Origin: Treponema sp. UBA1793
Lineage (GTDB): Bacteria > Spirochaetota > Spirochaetia > Treponematales > Treponemataceae
Direction of reading: 5' to 3'
Assembly: GCA_002314445.1 (NCBI GenBank)
Contig: DCFX01000022.1
Location: forward strand, 34,707 to 98,706
DNA length: 64,000 nucleotides
The notes below the pieces were generated by a model, which saw nothing but the letters and a program-made list of their open reading frames with translations, was not told the DNA's origin and did not search any database. The number at the start of each line of letters is the position of its first letter. The stretch's first letter is position 1. Positions 1 to 8,344 of the stretch are shown here, piece after piece. A program made the translations under genes and the position numbers.

Positions 1-2
1 CC

Positions 3-320
3 GGGCTTATGTTTGTTTTTATGGCTGCTGATGAAGGAAAACTGCAGGATACTTCATACACCGATTATTACGGAGCCGGATTCAGGGAATGGAGCGCCAG
101 TGCCGAACAGATTTACAACAGATATAACAGGGAGCTTGGAAAAACATTTTCACAAAAAATGGTAAATCACCGGAACCTTTCGCCTGATGTTTCTTTGACT
201 GAATATGAGGATGGAACGAAAGTGTATGTTAATTTCGGATACACCGACTATATATCCCTCGACGGTACAAAAATTCCGTCCCTGGATTATAAAGTTGTAA
301 ATGCACATAAGGGGAATTAA
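3..320 (+). CDS. DUF5696-like protein, C-terminal end only
   Basis: The frame is open from the window edge to a TAA at 318-320, so this is the 3' end of a longer gene. The visible part ends in a short beta-rich segment (VYVNFGYTDY, then IPSLDYKVV). I recognise this ending from DUF5696 proteins, large predicted carbohydrate-active proteins that often sit beside sugar ABC transporters. The next gene starts within 2 bases of the stop, so it belongs to the xylan operon. The catalytic part is outside the window, so the function cannot be read here. The family call rests on the tail motif only. Confidence 0.5.
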   Translation, partial: GLMFVFMAADEGKLQDTSYTDYYGAGFREWSASAEQIYNRYNRELGKTFSQKMVNHRNLSPDVSLTEYEDGTKVYVNFGYTDYISLDGTKIPSLDYKVVNAHKGN

Positions 321-321
321 T

Positions 322-1236
322 ATGAAAAAAAAGACGATAGGACTGTCCGGACGCAGGGCGCTTACAGGCTATTTATTTATACTGCCCTTTATACTTGGTT
401 TTCTGCTGTTTATGGTGCAGCCGCTTATCCAGTCGCTTCATATGAGTTTGAGTACTGTAAATATCAGCACAAAAGGATTCTCTCTTAAGTGGAATAATTT
501 CTATAATTATCTGAAAGCCTTTACGATAGATGCTGAATTTAACCGTATGCTTATGACGTCCATCGGACAGATGGTTTACCGTTCGCTTGCGACTATCGTT
601 TTCAGCTTTTTTGTCGCGCTCATGCTCAACGAGAAATTCAAGGGAAGGGCGCTAGTCCGTTCTGTTTTTTTTCTGACAGTGATTCTCTCGTCCGGTGTGC
701 TGGTCGGGCTTGAGTATAACAATACGCTTCTGAACGGATTGAAAAAAACAATTGAAGAATCGGGGAGTTCCTCAAGCGTTACGTCGGTTCTTGAGAAAAT
801 CCTCGTGTCGAACAGTTCCGGGATTACGGGTATCAGTACAAAAGTGTTTGACCAGCTGTTTAAAATCGTCGACTCTGTTTATGATATTGCAATGGCATCG
901 GGCATTCAGATTATTATATTTCTGTCCGGCATGCAGAATATTTCACCGAGCATGTATGAAGCCGCTGATATGGAAGGCTGTACCAGATGGGAACGTTTGT
1001 GGAAAATAACAGTTCCCATGGTAAGTCCGTTGTTCCTGGTCTGCTGGATTTATACAATAATCGATTTTTTTATGAAAACCGACAACAAAATCATGGAAAA
1101 AATAAACACCGTAATGATTATCCAACTTGATTACGGATTCAGTTCTGCTCTTGCCTGGATTTATTTCGGAGTCGTTATGCTGCTCATTGCGCTGAGTTCA
1201 TTCATCATTTCGAAGGTGGTGTATTATTATGAATAA
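322..1236 (+). CDS. Sugar ABC transporter permease, MalF/UgpA type
   Basis: Inner-membrane permease of a carbohydrate importer, about 304 residues. A first membrane helix lies at about residues 12-34. The cytoplasmic EAA loop is visible near residue 210 (YEAADMEGC followed by ITVPMVSP), which docks on the ATPase. I chose the ATG at 322 over the one at 301 because AAGGGG lies just upstream of it and the 301 start overlaps the previous gene. It overlaps the second permease by 8 bases, indicating translational coupling. No ATPase gene is in the window, so a shared ATPase encoded elsewhere is likely. It probably serves imported xylo-oligosaccharides (inferred from the operon). Confidence 0.93.
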   Translation: MKKKTIGLSGRRALTGYLFILPFILGFLLFMVQPLIQSLHMSLSTVNISTKGFSLKWNNFYNYLKAFTIDAEFNRMLMTSIGQMVYRSLATIVFSFFVALMLNEKFKGRALVRSVFFLTVILSSGVLVGLEYNNTLLNGLKKTIEESGSSSSVTSVLEKILVSNSSGITGISTKVFDQLFKIVDSVYDIAMASGIQIIIFLSGMQNISPSMYEAADMEGCTRWERLWKITVPMVSPLFLVCWIYTIIDFFMKTDNKIMEKINTVMIIQLDYGFSSALAWIYFGVVMLLIALSSFIISKVVYYYE

Positions 1237-2236
1237 AAAAAACGGGACTGCGACATTAAAAAAAGAATCATTCTGGGAAAGAAATGAAGCATCGGGCGGC
1301 ATCCTTCTCCGCGAAACTGCAAGGAAGCGGGCTACTGCACTATTCCGTGCACTTCTGCTTTTCGGAATGTGTTTCCTCATTCTTCAGCCGATTTTTAATA
1401 AGGTATCAATCAGTTTTATGGCGGAACGTGATTTGTACGATACAACAATCGTCGTAATTCCGAAACATCCGACGCTTGACAATTATCATATCGCTTCAAG
1501 CCTCATGCTGTACTGGAAATCGCTTTTCAATACGATCTGGGTGTCGCTTCTTGTTTCTGCAATTGAAGTATTCATGTGCGCTCTTGCCGGATACGGATTT
1601 GCCCGGTTTGACTTTCCGTTCAAACGATTCTGGTTTTTCTGTGTAATTCTTGTAATTATTATTCCGCCGCAGACAATTTCGACTTCACTGTATCTGCATT
1701 TCCGTTATTTTGATGTCTTCGGTTTGTTTAAAAAACTTACGGGAAGTGCGGTAAATCTCCGCAGTTCTATGCTGCCATACCTGTTCATGTGCTGCGGCTG
1801 TATGGGATTAAAAAACGGATTGTATATATTCATGATGCGACAGTACTTCCGCGGTTTTCCGTATGAACTGGAAGAGGCCGCGTATGTAGACGGGTGCGGA
1901 TCATTTTCGACGTTTATCCGGATTATGCTTCCCGGCGCAAAACCGATTATAACATCGTGTTTTCTGTTTTCATTCGTATGGCAGTGGACGGACAGTTTTT
2001 ACACGGAACTGTTTCTTGGAAAAATAGACATGCTTTCAACACAGCTTGCAGCTCTTGCCGAACGGCTGCAGACATACATGACTCTTACGCTCGGCAAAAC
2101 GATGGTGACAGAGGCGTATACACAGGCAATGAACTCTACGGGCATTCTCATGGTCATCATACCATTAATAATTTTGTATTTATTCGCACAGCGGCTTTTT
2201 GTTGAAAGCCTTACAACTACAGGAGTCAAGATGTGA
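1229..2236 (+). CDS. Sugar ABC transporter permease, MalG/LplC type
   Basis: Second membrane subunit of the importer, 335 residues with about six helices. It carries the EAA loop (LEEAAYVDGC, then IMLPGAKPI) in its C-terminal third. A basic, polar N-terminal stretch of about 35 residues precedes the first helix. The start lies inside the end of the preceding permease gene. The two permeases and the next gene's binding protein form the usual permease-permease-binding-protein set of COG1175/COG0395 importers. Substrate is inferred from the xylanase genes downstream. Confidence 0.93.
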   Translation: MNKKNGTATLKKESFWERNEASGGILLRETARKRATALFRALLLFGMCFLILQPIFNKVSISFMAERDLYDTTIVVIPKHPTLDNYHIASSLMLYWKSLFNTIWVSLLVSAIEVFMCALAGYGFARFDFPFKRFWFFCVILVIIIPPQTISTSLYLHFRYFDVFGLFKKLTGSAVNLRSSMLPYLFMCCGCMGLKNGLYIFMMRQYFRGFPYELEEAAYVDGCGSFSTFIRIMLPGAKPIITSCFLFSFVWQWTDSFYTELFLGKIDMLSTQLAALAERLQTYMTLTLGKTMVTEAYTQAMNSTGILMVIIPLIILYLFAQRLFVESLTTTGVKM

Positions 2237-2286
2237 CGGATGCCGCATCCTGAATATACAAACATAATCGTTTCCAGGAGGAAATA

Positions 2287-3675
2287 ATGATGAGAGATGT
2301 ATCGAAAAAAGCAGTAGTCATCGTACTTACTGCAGTTCTTGCTTCCGGCAGTATGTTTGCAAAGAGCAGGAAGTCCTCGAAAAAAGGTTCAACAGTTTCA
2401 TATGAAAAATATGAAAACCTGAAGAATCCGAAGACCGGTAAAAAATGGGATCTGGGCGGAATGAAAATCGTCATTGCCGACTGGTGGTCTCCGACAACTC
2501 CGGCTGCACCACAGAATGCTCAGGAAGAAGCTGCATTTGCCTTCCGCAGCTGGCTGGAGAAGGAGTACAATTTCAAAATCGATCAGGTTGGAATCGATGG
2601 ATGGGGAAAACATCCTCAGACCTTCGTAAACTTTGCAACAAACGGAGGTGCTGAAAACTATATTTTTATTCTGTATCAATCATCGATAGCATCTCCGATG
2701 AAGGCCGGTTTGTGCTATGACCTTGCGACTTTGAAAAGTCTTGATTTCAGCCAGCCGAAGTGGCAGCAGTCCATAAAAAATCTGACAACCGTTGGAAAAC
2801 ATGTTTACGGTATGCGCGTTGAAGCACCGGAGCCGGGTAACGGAATATTCTTTAATAAGCGCATGCTCAAGGAAGCTGGTATTGATCCTGAATCGATTTA
2901 CGACATGCAGGAAAAGGGCACCTGGACATGGAATGCGTTTGAAAAAATCTGCGCAAAGCTAACCCGCGATACAAACAACGACGGAGTCATTGACGTATAT
3001 GCGCTCACTGATTTTACGGTTGATTACTATACTTCTGTGGTTGCTTCAAACAACGCTACGTTTATAGGCCGTGACAAAAACGGAAAATTCTATAATGCAA
3101 CAACAACAGACAATTTCCTTGAAGCGATGAACTGGGGATACAATATTCTGCAGAAATACGAAATGCCGCAGCCGAAAGATTCAAAGTGGGATTATATGTA
3201 TGCGGCTTTTATCAACGGAGAAGCTGCAATGCAGGTTGCAGGTGAATACCGGTCAGGCAGTATAAAGAACATGAAGGATGACTATGGATTTGTCTGTTTT
3301 CCCAAAGGCCCAAAAGCCGGAGATTATACGAATGTCTATACCGATAACGTCTGGGTAATTCCCTCCTGTTATGATGCAGACAAAGCAGAGAAGCTGGCGT
3401 TTGCATTTAATCTTTATACAGAACCGACACCGGGATATGAGGGTGCGGATGACTGGAAAACAAGTTACTATGGAAATTTCCGCGATACACGTGCTGTCGA
3501 CGATACTGTTGCACGCCTGAGAACAAACGGCGTACCGTGGTATTATCCGCTTGTTACCGGAATCAATCTCGGTGATATTGTTTATTCAGTCGGAACAGGC
3601 GGAAAGACACCTGCGGAGCAGATTGAAGCCGTCAAGAATGTATGGCAGGGATATATAGACGAGGCCAATAAATAA
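2287..3675 (+). CDS. Extracellular sugar-binding protein of the ABC importer
   Basis: Solute-binding protein of the COG1653 type, 462 residues. It has a signal peptide (basic start, hydrophobic core, GSMFA cleavage region near residue 22) and no lipobox cysteine, so it is probably soluble in the periplasm. A strong AGGAGG precedes two adjacent ATGs at 2287 and 2290; either could be the start. A Lys/Ser-rich linker follows the signal peptide. The fold is typical: a DTNNDGVIDVYALTDF stretch mid-protein and aromatic residues that could stack on sugars. It probably binds decorated xylo-oligomers, judging from its neighbours. Confidence 0.92.
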   Translation: MMRDVSKKAVVIVLTAVLASGSMFAKSRKSSKKGSTVSYEKYENLKNPKTGKKWDLGGMKIVIADWWSPTTPAAPQNAQEEAAFAFRSWLEKEYNFKIDQVGIDGWGKHPQTFVNFATNGGAENYIFILYQSSIASPMKAGLCYDLATLKSLDFSQPKWQQSIKNLTTVGKHVYGMRVEAPEPGNGIFFNKRMLKEAGIDPESIYDMQEKGTWTWNAFEKICAKLTRDTNNDGVIDVYALTDFTVDYYTSVVASNNATFIGRDKNGKFYNATTTDNFLEAMNWGYNILQKYEMPQPKDSKWDYMYAAFINGEAAMQVAGEYRSGSIKNMKDDYGFVCFPKGPKAGDYTNVYTDNVWVIPSCYDADKAEKLAFAFNLYTEPTPGYEGADDWKTSYYGNFRDTRAVDDTVARLRTNGVPWYYPLVTGINLGDIVYSVGTGGKTPAEQIEAVKNVWQGYIDEANK

Positions 3676-3693
3676 ACAGCAGGAGGCAATCAT

Positions 3694-5256
3694 ATGGCAG
3701 GGACACAGACAGCACTTGTTCAGAGAGTAGAGAATCCGGTTTTATGGAGTGATTTTCCCGATCCCGACGTTATACGGGTCGGCGACACCTATTACATGAT
3801 AAGTACGACGATGCACTTTATGCCGGGGGCTGTTCTGCTCCGGTCATATGACCTTGGGCACTGGGAAATTGTTTCCCATGTATTCAGCGTACTGGACGAT
3901 TATCCCGCTGCCCGGCTGGAAGAGGGAAAAAATATGTACGGCTCAGGCATGTGGGCTGCATCGTTGAGATATTACAACGGTTTGTTTTATGTGCTTTTCT
4001 GCGCAAATGATACACACCGTACGTACCTGTTTACCGCGGCGGACGCAGCGGGACCGTGGATGCGGCATGAGATTCGGGGATTCTTTTACGATGCATCCCT
4101 GCTTTTCGATGATGACGGGAAAGTGTACGTTGTGCATGGTAATACGACGGTACGCATTACCGAACTTTCAACCGGTCTGGACGGCGCGAAACCCGGAGGA
4201 CTTGATGTCTGCATCGTACAGGAAAAGACGGGAAACGGGCTCGGATATGAAGGAAACCACATCTATAAAATAGACGGACGGTATTACCTTTTTTCAATTT
4301 ACTGGCCGGAAGGCAGCATGAGAACGGAAGCCTGTTTTACAACAGACAGCTTAAAACACGATTGGATAAAAGAAGACGTACTCTGCGATGATATGAACTA
4401 TCATCATCAGGGTGTGGCTCAGGGCGGAATTGTTGACACTCCTGACGGAAAATGGTATGCCATGCTGTTTCAGGACCGCGGGGCTGCAGGCCGGATGCCC
4501 GTTCTCGTTCCTTTCAGATGGAACGGAATTTTTCCGCGGTTCGGAGAGGGAGGAAAAGTTCCTGCGGCTGTATCAGTCACCAGTACGAATCCCGGATACG
4601 TGTATTCTCCCTGGTCCGGCAGCGACGATTTTGTGTATCCTTCAGTTTCCGGCGGCACTGTCCGGCTTAAGGAATTCTGGGAATGGAATCATATTCCCGA
4701 TTCCCGTTTGTGGTCGGTGGAGAATGGAAGCGGGTTATGCATACAGACCGGCAGCGTCCGGCAGAATGTTGTCCGGGCTCAGAACACGCTGACGCAGCGG
4801 CTGCCCGGTCCCCGTTGTGAAGCCCGCGTTACACTTGACGGCAGCTTTCTTAATGACGGTGATTATGCCGGATTGTGTGCGTTCCAGAGCTGCTACGGAT
4901 TTATCGGCCTGAAAAAAGCTCAGGGGAAAATATTTCTTGTAACTGTCGAAAAGACGTACGGAGAAAAAGAACCTTATGCCTCCCGTGCTGATTTTGACAG
5001 AGGGACGGAGACTTTCGTCCTTCCCTTTGACGGCACTACTGTGGAAATCAGCTTTCGTGCTGATTTTCAGGATATGAAAGATACAGTTGTATTCTATTAT
5101 AAATGTCACGGGCAGTGGAAACAGCTTGGGAAACCGCACCGGCTGTATTTCATGCTTGATCATTTTACCGGCTGCAGGGCGGCACTGTTTATATACTCGA
5201 CAGAAAAAGCTGGAGGGAAAGCCACCTTCCGTGATTTCAGACTGTCAGCTGATTAA
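3694..5256 (+). CDS. GH43 beta-xylosidase/arabinofuranosidase, cytoplasmic
   Basis: Five-bladed propeller GH43 enzyme, 520 residues, without a signal peptide, so it should act inside the cell on imported oligomers. The three catalytic carboxylates are identifiable: the Asp in DFPDPD near residue 22, the Asp in YDASLLFDDDG near 130, and the Glu in GYEGNHIYK near 188. From about residue 320 there is a C-terminal beta-sandwich of the kind that closes the active site in GH43 beta-xylosidases. An AGGAGG lies 10 bases before the ATG. It sits between the importer and the GH30 gene in the same operon. Xylosidase and arabinofuranosidase activity cannot be separated by eye. Confidence 0.9.
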   Translation: MAGTQTALVQRVENPVLWSDFPDPDVIRVGDTYYMISTTMHFMPGAVLLRSYDLGHWEIVSHVFSVLDDYPAARLEEGKNMYGSGMWAASLRYYNGLFYVLFCANDTHRTYLFTAADAAGPWMRHEIRGFFYDASLLFDDDGKVYVVHGNTTVRITELSTGLDGAKPGGLDVCIVQEKTGNGLGYEGNHIYKIDGRYYLFSIYWPEGSMRTEACFTTDSLKHDWIKEDVLCDDMNYHHQGVAQGGIVDTPDGKWYAMLFQDRGAAGRMPVLVPFRWNGIFPRFGEGGKVPAAVSVTSTNPGYVYSPWSGSDDFVYPSVSGGTVRLKEFWEWNHIPDSRLWSVENGSGLCIQTGSVRQNVVRAQNTLTQRLPGPRCEARVTLDGSFLNDGDYAGLCAFQSCYGFIGLKKAQGKIFLVTVEKTYGEKEPYASRADFDRGTETFVLPFDGTTVEISFRADFQDMKDTVVFYYKCHGQWKQLGKPHRLYFMLDHFTGCRAALFIYSTEKAGGKATFRDFRLSAD

Positions 5257-5268
5257 AGGAAAATGTAC

Positions 5269-6729
5269 ATGAAAAAATATTTTCAGGCCGGAGCCATGCT
5301 TGTATGCGGATTTATTACTGCAGGCTGTGCTTCCGTTGCTGAGCATAATACTAAAATGGAAAGCAGCATGACGGTTGAAAATTACGTACCGTACGTTTTT
5401 ATTCCGTCTGTTTCATATCAGACAATAGAAGGTTTCGGCGCCGCATATACGTGGTATGCCGACTGGATTCAGCATGATGAGCAGAGTGCTGAAAAAGGAT
5501 ACGATGCGCTGTTTTCAGATGCAAAACTCAGTGTGCTCAGGTTTAAAAATGAATATGAATATAGGAATGCGGAAACTGCACCTAACGGTGCAGTTGTTGC
5601 CGGATACTATGCTGCGGCGGTAAAACGGTGTGCGTCTTACGGCGAAAAACCAGTAATCCTGATGTGCTGCTGGTCTCCGCCTGCTTTATTAAAGTCCAAT
5701 AATGGTATTCCGGGAAAGGACGGTGCAACGCTCAGGAAAAACGCAGCCGGAAAATATTGTTATGACGAATACGGCAGATGGTGGACAGATGCCGTCCGGT
5801 ATTACCGGACTCTCGGCATCAAAATTGATTTTGTATCGATACAGAACGAAGTGGAATTTGCCGCATCGTATGACGGATGCCGATTTGATCCGGAAGAGAG
5901 TGAATCATGCGCGTCATATGCGGAAGCTTTTTTATCTGTATACCGGCACTTCAAACAGGCATTCGGAGATACCGCTCCGAAAATGCTTGCGCCTGAAACA
6001 ATGTCGTGCGTCTGGGGAACTATTTCCCCGTACATCAAACCAATACTTGAGGCGGAACCGGACAGTGTTTACGGGATAGCGCATCATCTGTATGTCGGCG
6101 GTACGAGCGACAGCGGAAAAAATGAAGCAGACCCGGACAGTTATCTTAAAAATTTTATGACGCTGAATCAGTTTTACGGAACTATGCACAAGTGGCAGAC
6201 GGAATTTTACATTGGCCATGCGCTTGAGACTGCAAAGCTGATTAACAACAGCCTTATTTATGAAAATGCGAACGCATACCTGTACTGGAGCGGCGTATGG
6301 CATTCCGACGATACAGCCTTTGAGACGGGCGAACTGCTCAATACCGACTGGAACGGCAGATGGTATTTATGTGCGGATTATTATGTAATGCGTCATTTTT
6401 CTGAATTTATCAGACCGGGATACGTGAGAATAAAATCAATATCAGGCGACCCGCAGGTTGCATCGTCCGCGTATATCAGTTCCGATAAATCGAAAGTTGC
6501 AGCAGTTTTAATAAATTCCGGAGAACGTGCAAAGGGATACACCGTTTCTTCAAATGAAGAATATACCGTGTCGTCGGTTACCGCATATCAATCCGTGTTC
6601 GGAGACAAAGCGCTTTCAGCTGATACCTGTTTCCGGCCTGCGGATTTTACTGGTGGAAATAAAATCATTCTTCCGCCCAAGAGCATGACGACGGTCGTTA
6701 TAACCGGCGCAGAGGGAAAGGGGCAGTGA
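5269..6729 (+). CDS. GH30 family glucuronoxylanase-like lipoprotein
   Basis: Secreted xylanase-type enzyme of about 486 residues. The N-terminus is a lipoprotein signal ending ITAGC near residue 20, so it is probably anchored to a membrane. The general acid/base lies in SIQNEVEF near residue 190 and the nucleophile in KWQTEFY near 310, both in the pattern of GH30 enzymes. A C-terminal beta domain (about 380-480) fits the GH30 side domain. I preferred ATG 5269 to 5263 because AAAGGA is about 8 bases away from 5269 but only 2-3 from 5263. The GH115 gene in the operon suggests glucuronoxylan as substrate. Confidence 0.85.
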   Translation: MKKYFQAGAMLVCGFITAGCASVAEHNTKMESSMTVENYVPYVFIPSVSYQTIEGFGAAYTWYADWIQHDEQSAEKGYDALFSDAKLSVLRFKNEYEYRNAETAPNGAVVAGYYAAAVKRCASYGEKPVILMCCWSPPALLKSNNGIPGKDGATLRKNAAGKYCYDEYGRWWTDAVRYYRTLGIKIDFVSIQNEVEFAASYDGCRFDPEESESCASYAEAFLSVYRHFKQAFGDTAPKMLAPETMSCVWGTISPYIKPILEAEPDSVYGIAHHLYVGGTSDSGKNEADPDSYLKNFMTLNQFYGTMHKWQTEFYIGHALETAKLINNSLIYENANAYLYWSGVWHSDDTAFETGELLNTDWNGRWYLCADYYVMRHFSEFIRPGYVRIKSISGDPQVASSAYISSDKSKVAAVLINSGERAKGYTVSSNEEYTVSSVTAYQSVFGDKALSADTCFRPADFTGGNKIILPPKSMTTVVITGAEGKGQ

Positions 6730-6730
6730 T

Positions 6731-8308
6731 ATGAAACTGATATATATTCTGACGCTTTTCAGAATCGCGGCCGGTCTGACAATAGTCGCTGTACTGCTGT
6801 CAGGTTGTATCAGCGTATCGAAGATTGATGACACACAAGGGAAAAATAAAATGACTGAAGGAACTGGTGTTGTAAAACTGAATACGACGGAATGTTATAA
6901 AAACCGAGGCGACCACAATCCCCTGATGACTCTGCGTTTCGGAGCCGACCCGTGGGCTCTTGTTTACGATGACACCGTATATGTCTATATGACAGGCGAT
7001 GTTATTGAAAAAGATGCAGGCGGCGGAATAAAAGATAATACATACGGACAAATACACCGGATTTCCATCATCTCCTCCCGGGACCTTGTCAACTGGGAGG
7101 ATTGCGGTTGTGTCGACGTACGGATGCCGGAGGTCACGTCGTGGGCTCATAATTCGTGGGCACCTGCGGCTGCGGCCGGAAAAATTAACGGAAAGATGCA
7201 GTTTTTTCTGTATTTTGCAGACAGTGCGAACGGCATAGGCGTTCTGCGTTCGGACAGTCCGTCGGGTCCATTTACCGATCCCATAGGGAAAGCGCTTATA
7301 ACCAGAGCTTCTCCGAACTGCAGCGGAGTCTTATGGATGTTTGATCCCGCCGTTCTTGTCGACAGCGACGGGAGTGCATATTTATATTTCGGCGGCGGTG
7401 TCCCGAAAGGAAGCGAATCCCGCCCCCGTACTGCACGTGTGGTAAAACTGGGGAACGACATGATAAGTCTTGACGGAGAACCTGTTACGATTGATGCCCC
7501 GTATATGTTTGAAGATTCAGGAATAAACAGAATCGGGAATACATATTACTATTCCTACTGTACGAACTGGTCAGTTCCCTCTTCCGAATCCGCAAAAAGC
7601 GGATTTTCCAACGCTCAGATAGCATGGATGACATCTGACAATCCTTACGGGCCTTTCAGCAGCGGCGGAACAGTGCTGCCGAATCCCGGTGTATTTTTCG
7701 GAGACTGGGGGAATAATCATCACTGCATTTTCCAGTTCAGGGGACAATGGTATATCGTCTATCACGCTCAGCTGCTTTCTGCAGCAATGGGCATCAGGCA
7801 CGGATACCGCAGTTCCAATATCGACAGCCTGACAGTTACCGGTGACGGTGTACTGCAGCAGGTAACGGGCACACGCAGGGGAGTATCGCAGGTTATTCCA
7901 GTCAATCCGTATGAAATGCATTCTGCCGCATTTATGTCGTCTATGTCCGGAATCAGCACGACAGGAGCCGGTTCAGAAAGCCTTTATTACGGCTGCGGCA
8001 GTATGGCCGTAACCGGTATTAATACCGGCGACTGGATCTTTGTCGAAGGCGTCGACTTCGGCAGTACGGGTGCAGCATCATTTACTGCTTCCGTTAAAAA
8101 ACAGCAGAAAACCGGCGGCGGTATTCTCATCTGCGCGGATTCTTTCGACCGTCCGGTCGGATATCTTGATGTAACGGCTGGCCCTGTGCAGGATTCGTGG
8201 CAGCAGGAAACAATACAGTTCAAAAGCAGGCTTACCGGAAAGCATGATCTGCTGTTCGTCTTCTCCGGTTCGGAATTCGACTGGCGTGACTGGGAATTTG
8301 TGCAATAA
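6731..8308 (+). CDS. GH43 lipoprotein with C-terminal CBM6-like domain
   Basis: Arabinoxylan- or xylan-active GH43 enzyme of 525 residues. It has a lipoprotein signal (LLSGC near residue 20). Catalytic carboxylates appear in FGADPWALVYDD, MFDPAVLVDSDG and MFEDSGINR. After the propeller (to about residue 380), a beta-sandwich ends in a FDWRDWEFVQ motif that resembles CBM6 modules. The start lies 1 base after the GH30 stop, so the genes are coupled. Together with the GH30 protein it forms the surface or periplasmic part of the system. The exact GH43 subfamily is not determined. Confidence 0.86.
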   Translation: MKLIYILTLFRIAAGLTIVAVLLSGCISVSKIDDTQGKNKMTEGTGVVKLNTTECYKNRGDHNPLMTLRFGADPWALVYDDTVYVYMTGDVIEKDAGGGIKDNTYGQIHRISIISSRDLVNWEDCGCVDVRMPEVTSWAHNSWAPAAAAGKINGKMQFFLYFADSANGIGVLRSDSPSGPFTDPIGKALITRASPNCSGVLWMFDPAVLVDSDGSAYLYFGGGVPKGSESRPRTARVVKLGNDMISLDGEPVTIDAPYMFEDSGINRIGNTYYYSYCTNWSVPSSESAKSGFSNAQIAWMTSDNPYGPFSSGGTVLPNPGVFFGDWGNNHHCIFQFRGQWYIVYHAQLLSAAMGIRHGYRSSNIDSLTVTGDGVLQQVTGTRRGVSQVIPVNPYEMHSAAFMSSMSGISTTGAGSESLYYGCGSMAVTGINTGDWIFVEGVDFGSTGAASFTASVKKQQKTGGGILICADSFDRPVGYLDVTAGPVQDSWQQETIQFKSRLTGKHDLLFVFSGSEFDWRDWEFVQ

Positions 8309-8344
8309 CAATATAGTTTCAGCATCTCGTTGTGAGGAGTTATT